This document shows positions 1 to 7,085 of a stretch of DNA of 16,557 nt, piece after piece. Position numbers and translations under genes: made by a program. Every line of letters starts with the position of its first letter. The stretch's first letter is position 1. This DNA comes from CAZYJR01 sp964647905 (GTDB taxonomy: Bacteria; Desulfobacterota; DSM-4660; Desulfatiglandales; HGW-15): contig CAZYJR010000053.1 of the NCBI GenBank assembly GCA_964647905.1, positions 1 to 16,557 of the forward strand. The letters run 5' to 3'. A model generated the notes under the pieces. The model was not told the origin of the DNA and ran no database searches. It saw nothing but the letters and a program-made list of their open reading frames with translations.

Positions 1-141
1 CGGGAGGGCGACGTCTCGCAGCGACTTGCCTGTGGGGGACCCCCTGGCTCCGCCGCGAAGCGGCGGAGAACAGGGAGGGGGCGGCTTCCCCCGCAGGCAA
101 GTCGCGCTGCGAGACCAGCCCGGGAGCTTCGGAACGAGGGA
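1..141. repeat. Nested palindromic repeat, copy 1 (left end may be cut by the window edge)
   Basis: This segment is repeated at 14574-14714 with three base differences in 141 (positions 11, 53 and 107). It folds on itself in layers. Bases 13-22 pair with 106-115, 23-32 with 94-103, and 34-39 with 87-92; inside these, 48-56 pair with 60-68 around a GAA loop. Bases 104-105 form a small bulge. No coding frame with family features is seen. It sits 33 bases beyond the stop codon of the Lrp-type gene, so it could also act as a 3' end structure for that transcript. The class is not recognised; it resembles a REP/BIME or a MITE-like non-autonomous element. Confidence 0.85.
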
Positions 142-174
142 GAGAGCGCGTCCCGGGGCCGTTCCTTTCCCCCC

Positions 175-618
175 TCAAAGCACATAAGGCACCCTGGTGT
201 TATACCCCTTGTAGACCACGAAAGTCTCCACCGACTGGACATCCGGGATCTTGCTCACCTCCTCCGTATAGAACTGGAGCAGGCCGAATTCCTGATTCAG
301 GAGCACCTGGAGGATGAGGTCGTACCGGCCGGTCACCACGGCCACGGAGACCACCCCCCTCAGGCGGCTGAAGTCCTCGCCCTTTCTGACCAGCTCCATG
401 GTCCCCAGCTTGACGCCCACAAAGACCAGCCTGTGTCCTTGAACGGCCTCCGGATCCACCAGGCCGGAGACGGCCAGCAGGCCCTCCCGCTCCATGGCCG
501 CCACCCGGGCCCTGACCGTGTTCTCGGAGACACCCACGGCCTCGGCGATCTTCCTGAAGGACTTCCTCCCCTCCCTGAGCTCCTTGATTATGGCAATGCT
601 GGCGTTGTCTATCTTCAT
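175..618 (-). CDS. Lrp/AsnC family transcriptional regulator
   Basis: This 147-residue protein is the usual size for the Lrp/AsnC family. Residues about 1-50 form the winged helix-turn-helix (FRKIAEAVGVSENTVRARV, then EREGLLA). The rest is the RAM/AsnC ligand-binding domain, with a glycine-containing turn (VVTGRYDLILQVL) and the typical end, VQSVETFVVYKGY. I start it at the ATG of MKIDNASIAIIKEL at 618, because that matches family N-termini. The frame stays open to a TTG at 717, which would add 33 residues unlike the family. GAGGCG lies about 11 bases upstream of the chosen start. The gene is divergent from the GcvT-SHMT operon. Lrp-type proteins often sense an amino acid and control the divergent gene, so glycine or serine is a reasonable inferred ligand. 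Confidence 0.9.
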   Translation of the reverse strand: MKIDNASIAIIKELREGRKSFRKIAEAVGVSENTVRARVAAMEREGLLAVSGLVDPEAVQGHRLVFVGVKLGTMELVRKGEDFSRLRGVVSVAVVTGRYDLILQVLLNQEFGLLQFYTEEVSKIPDVQSVETFVVYKGYNTRVPYVL

Positions 619-688
619 CCCGGAATCGGCGCCTCGACACGCCACACGGCGAAACGGCATCTCACTTGAACTGCCCTCTTTTCGGGAC

Positions 689-717
689 CCTCTAACCAAA
701 ATTGATTGATCTGTCAA
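689..717 (-). promoter_or_regulatory. Possible leftward promoter of the lrp-type gene
   Basis: Read on the minus strand, 717-712 is a perfect TTGACA -35 box. Seventeen bases downstream is TAGAGG (694-689), a weak -10 match. The -35 box is part of a dyad, TTGA(4)TCAA (706-717), so a repressor bound there would cover it, as expected for autoregulation. This is sequence inspection only. Confidence 0.35.
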
Positions 718-793
718 TTCATTTTTCCAAGACTGAAGATAAGCTCAATTCAAAGGACATTTTTTCTTGAAACAAACAGGTATCAAGTGATAC
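701..793. promoter_or_regulatory. Divergent control region with clustered TTGA/TCAA boxes and a GTATCA dyad
   Basis: This AT-rich stretch lies in an otherwise GC-rich region. It contains seven TTGA or TCAA tetramers, starting at 702, 706, 714, 745, 750, 767 and 783. It also has two dyads: CTTGA/TCAAG (766-770 with 783-787) and GTATCA-AG-TGATAC (780-793). Lrp-type regulators bind degenerate AT-rich sites in arrays and often control the gene opposite, so this is the likely operator of the neighbouring regulator. The exact site boundaries are inference. Confidence 0.45.
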
Positions 794-796
794 AAA
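767..796 (+). promoter_or_regulatory. Possible rightward promoter of the GcvT-SHMT operon
   Basis: TTGAAA at 767-772 and TACAAA at 791-796 are separated by 18 bases, a plausible sigma-70 pair. The perfect dyad GTATCA-AG-TGATAC (780-793) fills the spacer and touches the -10 box, which suggests control by steric block or bending. A leader of about 55 bases would follow; it contains a seven-base-pair GC hairpin at 812-827. I see no glycine riboswitch in this leader. Confidence 0.4.
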
Positions 797-858
797 ATTT
801 CTATTCAGACCCCGGGCCGAGGCCCGGCAGCACCGAACCCAGGCCGGAGAGGAAGGCT

Positions 859-3510
859 ATGGAACAACAGGGTAGGCGCACCTCGCTCTATGACAGGCAT
901 TTGGCCCTGGGGGCCAAGATGGTGGAATTCGCGGGCTGGGAGATGCCCATGATGTATCCGAGGGGGATAGTGGAGGAGCACCTCTTCACCAGGAAGGAGG
1001 CGGGGCTTTTCGACGTATCCCACATGGGGCGATTCGTGATCCGGGGAGAGCAAGCCGCCGAATTCCTGCAGCACGTGCTCACCAACAACGCCGAGGCCCT
1101 GGACGGAGACGAAAACGGGGCGCAATACACGTTCCTGGCGGGCGAGAGCGGGGAGGCCGTTGACGACGCCTATCTGTACCGGTTTCTGGAGGACCAATAC
1201 CTCCTGGTGGTGAACGCGGCGAACAGGGACAAGGACCTGGAACACCTCCTCGAGGTCATGGAAGGGTTTCCAGGGGCGGTGCTGGAAGACAGGACCGCTG
1301 AGACCGCGATGCTGGCCCTTCAGGGACCTAGGTCAAGGGAGATCCTCGGGGACCTGGTGGAGGGCGGCCGCCTGCCCGAACCGATGAGAAACGCGGCCGG
1401 CCGCATCACCCTGGCCGGGGCCGAGGTATGGGCGGCCAGGACCGGATACACCGGAGAGCCGGTTTGCTTCGAGCTCTTCATGCCGGCCGGGGCCGCTCCC
1501 GAGATATGGGACATGATCCTGGAAAAGGGTGCGGGGCCGGTGGGACTGGGCGCGCGTGACACCCTGCGGCTGGAGGCGGGCCTGCCCCTTTACGGCCACG
1601 AGCTCGGGCCGGACCAGGAGGGCGGGGAGATCCCCATAATGGCCTGCCCTTTGGCCAGGTTCGCGGTGAGCTTCTCCCCTCTCAAGGGAGAATTCATCGG
1701 CAGGGAGGCCCTGGCCCGGCAGTTCGAGGCGCGGTCCAGGATCATGGCCCGGGACTACTCCATGCTCTCGGTGCTCCCCGGACTGATACGGCCCCTGGCG
1801 GTCACCGGGAGAGGGGTGGCGAGAGAAGGAGCGGCGGTCTTTCGCGGAGGCCGGCATGCCGGATATGTAACCAGCGGCACCATGGTCCCCTACTGGAAGA
1901 CGGAAGGGGAAGGGCTCTCCTCGCAGCCAAAAGAAGAGCACGCCCTGAGGGCCCTGGCCCTTGCCTACCTGGACTCCCGTCTCCTGGACTACGACGAGGT
2001 GGAGGTGGACATCCGGGGCCGCAGGGTCCCGGCGGCCGTGGTGCCCTATCACCTGAGAAACGACGCCCCGCCGCTCGCCCGGCCCATCGTCTACACCGGC
2101 CGGGAAGAAGAGCAGCCGGAGCGGCCGCCCGAGGCAAAGGTAAAGAGGCTGCTGGAGGAGGGCGCGGCCAACACCATATGGCGGCAGCGGGCCTGCATCA
2201 ACCTGATCCCGTCCGAGATGACCGCATCGCCCATGGTGAGGATGCTCAGCATAATGGATCCCTCTTTCCGGTACGCGGAGCACCGCAAGGTGCGGGCGTT
2301 CTACGATGCGGACGTATTCTACTACCAGGGGACCGAGTTCATCGCCCGGGTGGAGCGCCTCCTGGAGCGTGAAATGGCCGAGTTCCTGGGGTGCACAGAG
2401 GCGGAGACCAGGCTGATCAGCGGCCAGATGGCGAACACGGCCGTGTTCAGCGCCATGATCCAGTACTTGAACAGGCATGACCCCAAGAGCGAGCCGCGCC
2501 GCATCCGGCGGGTCATGAACCATCACATAGGCAAGGGCGGGCACCTGAGCTCCCAGCCCATGGGGGCCTTGAGGGACTTTGTGGCCCGGGACCCCCGAAC
2601 CGAGCGCCCGGCGGTGGTAAGCTTCCCGGTCTCCGCTGAAAACCCATTTCAAGTGGACCTGCCCGCGGCCCTGGAGCGGATCGAGGCGTACAGGCCCGAG
2701 CTGATCGTCTTCGGAAAGAGCATGGTTCTCCACCGCGAGCCCGTCCGTGAGATCCGGCGCTTCCTGGACAGCGCCGGCATAAAGTCGGTCATCCTCTATG
2801 ACATGGCCCATGTCCTGGGCCTGGTGGGGCCGCACTTTCAGATGCCCTTCGAGGAGGGGGCGGACCTGGTCACGGGCTCCACCCACAAGACGTTCTTCGG
2901 GACCCAGCGCGGCGTGGCCGCCACTGCGATCCGCGAGGAGGACGAGCTCTATCCCCTATGGGAGGCCGTGGTCAACCGCACTTTCCCCGGATCGGTCTCC
3001 AACCACCACCTCGGCAGCCTGCTCGGGCTCCTCATGGCGGCCTACGAGATGAACGCCTTCAAGGACCGATACCAGCCCATGGTCATTGCGAACGCCAAGG
3101 CCTTTGCCCGCGCCCTGAAGGACGCCGGCCTGGATGTGGCGGGAGACCCCTCCATGGACTTCACCGAGACCCACCAGGTGGTGGTCAGGGTGGGATACGG
3201 CAAGGGGCCGGAGACGGCCTCCCGGCTGGAGGAGAACAACATAATTTGCAACTACCAGGCCACCCCGGATGAAGAGGGCTTCACTGCCTCGGGCGCCTTG
3301 AGGATGGGAGTGGCGGAAATGACCCGCTTCGGCATGGATCAGGGCGGGTTCGAGGAGTTGGCCGGCTTGATAAGGGATGTGGTCGTTGACGATCGCGACG
3401 TCAGGGCCGAGGTGGAGGGCCTCAGGGAGCGGCATCAGGAGCTGGGGTATTGCTTCGGGGGGGAGGAGTTGGCCCCCTTGATGCAGAAGCTCCACGACCT
3501 TGTCCGGTAG
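859..3510 (+). CDS. Fused aminomethyltransferase (GcvT-like) / serine hydroxymethyltransferase-like protein
   Basis: This 883-residue protein joins two enzymes. Residues about 5-405 are a T-protein domain. It has AGWEMPM, FDVSHMG, the folate-site aspartates in AVDDAYLYR (D102, D103), VVNAANRDKD, ARTGYTGE and LGARDTLRLEAGLPLYGHE. A barrel follows (GYVTSGTMVPY, then VEVDIRGRRVPA). Residues about 425-840 are a divergent SHMT with NLIPSE, RYAE, GKGGHL (H562), YDMAH (D648, H651), the pyridoxal-phosphate lysine in STHKTFF (K677) and R815 in GALRMG. The T-protein moves a methylene or methyl group to tetrahydrofolate, and SHMT joins that carbon to glycine to make serine, so a fusion could pass the folate directly. 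I start at 859 behind AGGAAGG; the frame is open to 706. Strict SHMT activity is uncertain because the PRGG motif reads TQRG. The substrate of the T domain could be another methylated amine. Confidence 0.88.
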   Translation: MEQQGRRTSLYDRHLALGAKMVEFAGWEMPMMYPRGIVEEHLFTRKEAGLFDVSHMGRFVIRGEQAAEFLQHVLTNNAEALDGDENGAQYTFLAGESGEAVDDAYLYRFLEDQYLLVVNAANRDKDLEHLLEVMEGFPGAVLEDRTAETAMLALQGPRSREILGDLVEGGRLPEPMRNAAGRITLAGAEVWAARTGYTGEPVCFELFMPAGAAPEIWDMILEKGAGPVGLGARDTLRLEAGLPLYGHELGPDQEGGEIPIMACPLARFAVSFSPLKGEFIGREALARQFEARSRIMARDYSMLSVLPGLIRPLAVTGRGVAREGAAVFRGGRHAGYVTSGTMVPYWKTEGEGLSSQPKEEHALRALALAYLDSRLLDYDEVEVDIRGRRVPAAVVPYHLRNDAPPLARPIVYTGREEEQPERPPEAKVKRLLEEGAANTIWRQRACINLIPSEMTASPMVRMLSIMDPSFRYAEHRKVRAFYDADVFYYQGTEFIARVERLLEREMAEFLGCTEAETRLISGQMANTAVFSAMIQYLNRHDPKSEPRRIRRVMNHHIGKGGHLSSQPMGALRDFVARDPRTERPAVVSFPVSAENPFQVDLPAALERIEAYRPELIVFGKSMVLHREPVREIRRFLDSAGIKSVILYDMAHVLGLVGPHFQMPFEEGADLVTGSTHKTFFGTQRGVAATAIREEDELYPLWEAVVNRTFPGSVSNHHLGSLLGLLMAAYEMNAFKDRYQPMVIANAKAFARALKDAGLDVAGDPSMDFTETHQVVVRVGYGKGPETASRLEENNIICNYQATPDEEGFTASGALRMGVAEMTRFGMDQGGFEELAGLIRDVVVDDRDVRAEVEGLRERHQELGYCFGGEELAPLMQKLHDLVR

Positions 3511-3533
3511 CGGGCCGGGGCGGGGTTAGGGGA

Positions 3534-4433
3534 ATGTTCACAATCGACGCCGGCGGAATCAGCCTTTGCCTGGAGGTGGTCCCGGTGGAGCGCCTCCTGG
3601 AGCACGAAGAGACCCTGCCCCAAACAGCGGAGGGCCTGGCCCTCGAGTTCAAGAACTGGGCGGACCTGCAGAACCCCATAATCGTGGATCACAACCACAT
3701 AGTGCTGGACGGGAATCACCGGACATTCGTCTTCAAGAAGTTGGGCTTCAGGTACATACCGGTATGCAAGGTGGACTATTTCAGCGAGGCCGTCCTTCTC
3801 AGGTATTGGTTCAGGGTGCTCCATGGTGCCGGGGGGCTTGACCGTCCAGACGGGATCGTGCGGGAGATCGGTGGCCGAGTGAGCCCGGTGGAGAGCAGGG
3901 AGGCGCTCTCCAGGGAGCTCGAGCAAGACCCCCTGGCCATGGGCATGCAGTGCGGGGGCTCGTGGGCGGTGATCCGATTCCCGGCCTCGGTGGTCAAGGA
4001 CGGTGTGAGCGCCTACGCGGCCTTGGAGGCCGTTCAGGGCGGGCTGTGCCGGGGCGGCGCCAAGGCCCGATACGTGCCCTGCCGCAGACTCCACGACGAT
4101 TCCTTTTGCAGAAAACTCGGCGAACAAACCTTGGTGCTCTGGACACCTCACATCACAAAGGATATGGTGGTAAAGGCCGCCTTGGAGCGAAGGGTGTTCA
4201 AGCCCAAGGCCACGAGACACCTGGTGGCGGCCAGGCCGGTCAACGTAAACGTTCCGGTGCGCTGGTTCAGGGAAAACGCATCCCTCGAGGCGATGAACGA
4301 GCGCTTCAGGGAGTTTCTGGCTGGAAAGCGGATCAGGAGGTTCGGACCGGGACAAGTGATCAACGGCCGCTATTATGGTGAAGAGGTCTACGTGTTCTAC
4401 GACGTTAAGCAGGCCCTGCAGGAGGAGGCCTGA
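3534..4433 (+). CDS. ParB/sulfiredoxin-fold protein, probable free serine kinase (SerK/SbnI-like)
   Basis: This is a 299-residue protein. Residues 15-82 match the ParB-type core: VERLLEHEET, then NPIIVD and VLDGNHRTFVFKKLG. DGNHR (59-63) is the nucleotide-handling motif. The HEE at 24-26 is where the catalytic glutamate lies in the free serine kinases SerK (archaeal) and SbnI (Staphylococcus). Near the end is VFKPKATRHLVAARP, reminiscent of those kinases. Partition ParB features (a DNA-binding HTH, a parA neighbour) are absent. It starts 23 bases after the GcvT-SHMT stop, with AGGGG just upstream, and 18 bases separate it from the SerB-like gene. The setting between a serine-forming enzyme and a phosphoserine-phosphatase-like protein strongly supports a role in O-phosphoserine formation. 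The activity is inferred; it could instead be a regulator. Confidence 0.6.
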   Translation: MFTIDAGGISLCLEVVPVERLLEHEETLPQTAEGLALEFKNWADLQNPIIVDHNHIVLDGNHRTFVFKKLGFRYIPVCKVDYFSEAVLLRYWFRVLHGAGGLDRPDGIVREIGGRVSPVESREALSRELEQDPLAMGMQCGGSWAVIRFPASVVKDGVSAYAALEAVQGGLCRGGAKARYVPCRRLHDDSFCRKLGEQTLVLWTPHITKDMVVKAALERRVFKPKATRHLVAARPVNVNVPVRWFRENASLEAMNERFREFLAGKRIRRFGPGQVINGRYYGEEVYVFYDVKQALQEEA

Positions 4434-4451
4434 GAGTATGGGGGGATTTCC

Positions 4452-5693
4452 ATGGCGCACGCCCGCAGGATCCTGAGCCTTTCCGCCATAGGCCTGGATG
4501 CGCCCGGGCTGGTCTCCAAGATCACCTCCCGGGTCTACGGGCTTGGGGGAAACATCCTGGACGTGGAGGAAAACAGCCGGCACGGCCTATTTTCCATCTT
4601 CCTGGTGATAGATTTCTCAGGGGCCGGCATGCCCATGGATGAAGTGAAGCGGGAGCTGAGAGAGCTGGAACCCGAGACCGGCCTGAAGGTCATCCTGGGG
4701 ATGACCGGCCAAGACCGGGCGGCCGCCCCGGAGCCCGAGCATCTATTCATAACCGTTCTCGGGAAGGACAGACCGGGGATCATAGCCGAGGTCTCGACCC
4801 TCCTCCACCGCTACTTGCTCAACATAGAGAGCTGCAGGATGATCGCCAGGGGCACGTTCTTTTCCATGGAGATGGTGGCGGGAACCGACCGGATGGAGGA
4901 GGCGGCCTCGCCCCGGGAGAGGGAGGCAGTCCTGGAGCGGGCCAAGGATGAGCTGAGGAAGCTCTGCGGAAAGCTGGATCAGAGCGTGGTGATCCAGGAA
5001 GAGGCCACCTACCGCCAAGCCAAGAAGGTAGTGGTCTTTGACGTGGAATCATGCCTGATAAGGCCGGAATCGGCCCGGGGATTCCTGGAGGCCCTCAACC
5101 GGGTGCTCGAGCCCCGTGGCGGGCACATCAGGACCGGGGGGGAGGCCGGGGGCTGGGCCCAGACACTGGCGGATAACGCAGGCGCCCTGAAGGGCGTCCC
5201 CATAGCCGAAATAGAGGCCGCTGCCCGGGCCTTGGAGCTCCATGGCGGGGCCCTGGAGGTCTTGAGAATCCTGAAGTCCATGGGGTACAAGGTGGCGCTC
5301 CTGTCCACCGCCTTCAACTGCGTCCTCAGGTGGATCTACGAGGCCGAGCCGGTGGACTATGCCTTCTGCAACACCCTCCTGGTGGACGGATCGGGACTTG
5401 CAACCGGCGGTCTGGAGGAGCCCGCCTTGACTCCCGCGACCAAGAACGAGATCCTGGAGTTCATAATGAACGTGGAGGACATCTCCAGGGAGCAGGTGGT
5501 GGCCGTGGGGGACGGATCTCCGCGCTCCAGGTTCATCAAGGACGTGGGCCTTTCCATAGCATGCAGGACGGAGGAGCCCGCCATCCGGACGGACGGGGTC
5601 TTGAGCGGCGATCACATGCTGAACATCCTCTACTGCCTGGGGATCACGGAGGACGATATCGCCCGCCACAGGGGGGCCGGGAAAAGGGCCTGA
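4452..5693 (+). CDS. Double-ACT phosphoserine phosphatase-like HAD protein with altered motifs
   Basis: This 413-residue protein has two ACT amino-acid-sensing domains (about 6-85 and 97-175) and a HAD domain (about 190-405), as in large SerB enzymes. In SerB the first aspartate of the HAD motif is phosphorylated by phosphoserine. Here motif I is VVFDVESCLI: nucleophile D197 is kept, but the usual second aspartate is E199. Motif II serine (LLSTAF, S285), motif III lysine (K331) and a glutamate equivalent to the substrate-binding Glu of SerB (E206) are present. Motif IV reads GDGSPRS instead of GDGAND. The region where SerB has its substrate arginine (RVxLLKG) reads NAGALKG. GGGGG lies upstream of the ATG at 4452. 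It may be a weak phosphatase, act on another phosphate, or be an ACT-based sensor. Confidence 0.8.
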   Translation: MAHARRILSLSAIGLDAPGLVSKITSRVYGLGGNILDVEENSRHGLFSIFLVIDFSGAGMPMDEVKRELRELEPETGLKVILGMTGQDRAAAPEPEHLFITVLGKDRPGIIAEVSTLLHRYLLNIESCRMIARGTFFSMEMVAGTDRMEEAASPREREAVLERAKDELRKLCGKLDQSVVIQEEATYRQAKKVVVFDVESCLIRPESARGFLEALNRVLEPRGGHIRTGGEAGGWAQTLADNAGALKGVPIAEIEAAARALELHGGALEVLRILKSMGYKVALLSTAFNCVLRWIYEAEPVDYAFCNTLLVDGSGLATGGLEEPALTPATKNEILEFIMNVEDISREQVVAVGDGSPRSRFIKDVGLSIACRTEEPAIRTDGVLSGDHMLNILYCLGITEDDIARHRGAGKRA

Positions 5694-5733
5694 CGGATAT
5701 CTCTTGTTTCCGGGAAAAACGAGGGAGACCGCT

Positions 5734-6513
5734 ATGAGCACGAAGGTCTCGGTGAGAGCGGTGGCGCTTCTGGTGTTTCTCCTCTGGGCGGGTTGCGCCC
5801 CCAAGGCTCCGGCACCCCCTACCCTACCCTCCCCTCCCTCACCGCGGGAGATCATCAAGCCCGAAGTCTCGGAAACGGGCTATTCCGTTCAACTGGGCGC
5901 CTTCGCGGTCCCGGAAAATGCCACACGCCTGGCCGCCTCACTCCGGGAGGAGGGGCTTGACGCCTACTACTTCAGGCATGAATCAGGCCTCTACAAGGTG
6001 CGGATAGGCGATTTCCCCACCCGCACCGAGGCGATCGACCGGGCCGAGTCCCTGGTGGCGGAAGGCATTGTGGAGACCTACTACGTGGTGGGGCCGGAGC
6101 ACTACGCCCTGGCCCGCTCGCGAATCTACGGTGCGGGCCTGCTGAGGCGGGAGCTGGTTCGAACCGCGGAGGGCTTCATCGGCCTCCCCTACCAGTGGGG
6201 CGGCTCCTCTCCCGAAGAAGGCTTTGACTGCAGCGGCCTTGCCATGGCGGTCTACCAGTTGAACGGCCTGAACATACCCCGCTCTTCCAGGGAGCAGTTC
6301 AGCAAGGGGAAGGCGGTCCCGCACGACCGGCTCGACAGGGGTGACCTGGTTTTCTTCGCCACCGAGAAGGGAAGGAAGGTGACCCACGTAGGGATATATG
6401 CAGGGAGAGGCCGTTTCATACACGCCCCCGGGACGGGCAAGACCATCCGGGAGGACGCCCTGTCCAATCCCTACTTCCGCAGCCGCTTCATGGGGGCGCG
6501 CACCTTCTTATGA
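5734..6513 (+). CDS. SPOR and NlpC/P60 domain lipoprotein, probable peptidoglycan hydrolase
   Basis: This 259-residue protein begins with a lipoprotein signal: a hydrophobic run to FLLWAGC, with Cys21 lipidated and Ala at +2, which favours the outer membrane. A proline-rich linker (24-39) follows. A SPOR domain lies at about 48-120 (YSVQLGAFAVPENA, LYKVRIGDF); SPOR domains bind denuded glycan at division sites. An NlpC/P60 peptidase fills about 140-259, with DCSG (Cys166), THVGIY (His218) and FIHAPG (His230) as the expected catalytic triad. Such enzymes cut cell-wall peptides. I use the ATG at 5734 because GAGGGAGA lies before it; a TTG at 5704 is in frame but weaker. Its stop overlaps the start of the pilin gene (ATGA). 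Confidence 0.92.
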   Translation: MSTKVSVRAVALLVFLLWAGCAPKAPAPPTLPSPPSPREIIKPEVSETGYSVQLGAFAVPENATRLAASLREEGLDAYYFRHESGLYKVRIGDFPTRTEAIDRAESLVAEGIVETYYVVGPEHYALARSRIYGAGLLRRELVRTAEGFIGLPYQWGGSSPEEGFDCSGLAMAVYQLNGLNIPRSSREQFSKGKAVPHDRLDRGDLVFFATEKGRKVTHVGIYAGRGRFIHAPGTGKTIREDALSNPYFRSRFMGARTFL

Positions 6514-7061
6514 ACCGAGATAAGCGTATCGATTTGCTGCGATACATCCTGCAAAAACCCAACCTGAAAGGCCTTTGCGGCTCAATCAGGATCGGACCGG
6601 GACCCCGCCAGGAGAGCTTCACCCTGATAGAGCTCCTGATAGTGATGGCCATCTTGGGGACCCTGGGAAGCATAGGGGTCTCCACCTATGCTAGCCGCAT
6701 CGAAAAAGCAAGGATAGTCAAGGCGGAGGCCGAGATCCGCCTGCTCGAAAAGGAGATAGCGGCATACCTGGCCGATACGGGCGCGCTCCCCCTGAGCCTG
6801 GAGGATATTGACCGCGCGGACCTAAAGGATCCGTGGGGCAATCCTTACCGCTACCTCAACTTCGACACCCTGGGCCCGGGAGGCGGGGGTGAAGGGAAGA
6901 TGAGGAAGGACCGGTTCCTGGTGCCCCTGAACTCGGACTATGATCTCTACAGCATGGGCCCCGACGGCAAGAGCATGCCCCCGCTGACCGCCAAGCAGAG
7001 CCGGGACGATATCGTCCGGGCCAACAACGGGGCTTATGTAGGCCCGGCCTCTTTGTACTGA
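6510..7061 (+). CDS. Type II secretion/type IV pseudopilin-like protein (GspG type)
   Basis: This 183-residue protein has the prepilin signature FTLIELLIVMAILG at 37-50, with Glu at +5 of the mature protein, then a helix with EKARIVKAEAEIRLLEKEI. The globular part resembles GspG: DPWGNPYRYLN and SDYDLYSMGPDGKS, then PPLTAKQSRDDIVRANNGAY. Two things are odd. The leader is 36 residues long, and the residue before the cut is Ser (QES/FTLIE), not the Gly prepilin peptidase normally needs. I saw no internal in-frame start that shortens it much. The gene overlaps the lipoprotein stop by four bases, so translation is probably coupled. No other secretion or pilus genes are in the window, so it appears to be an orphan. 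Confidence 0.85.
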   Translation: MNRDKRIDLLRYILQKPNLKGLCGSIRIGPGPRQESFTLIELLIVMAILGTLGSIGVSTYASRIEKARIVKAEAEIRLLEKEIAAYLADTGALPLSLEDIDRADLKDPWGNPYRYLNFDTLGPGGGGEGKMRKDRFLVPLNSDYDLYSMGPDGKSMPPLTAKQSRDDIVRANNGAYVGPASLY

Positions 7062-7085
7062 TGCTCTCGTTCACAGGGCCCGGGC

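Noticed and set aside
1..141. CRISPR array or tRNA/rRNA fragment
   Set aside because: There is a single palindromic unit with no regular spacing, and no cloverleaf or rRNA motif was seen.
619..717. N-terminal extension of the Lrp-type protein to a TTG start at 717
   Set aside because: It would add 33 residues not typical of the family and would include the proposed promoter -35 box in the coding region.
797..858. Glycine riboswitch in the leader of the GcvT-SHMT gene
   Set aside because: The leader is too short for a glycine aptamer. Only a GC hairpin (812-827) is present.
1333..2886. Long minus-strand open frame (517 codons) opposite the GcvT-SHMT gene
   Set aside because: It is antisense to a gene with clear motifs, is rich in His, Arg, Gly and Pro as expected from a GC-rich shadow frame, and shows no recognisable domain.
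3534..4433. Chromosome-partition ParB
   Set aside because: Only the ParB-like N-terminal core is present. There is no central helix-turn-helix DNA-binding domain and no parA partner, and the neighbours are serine metabolism genes.
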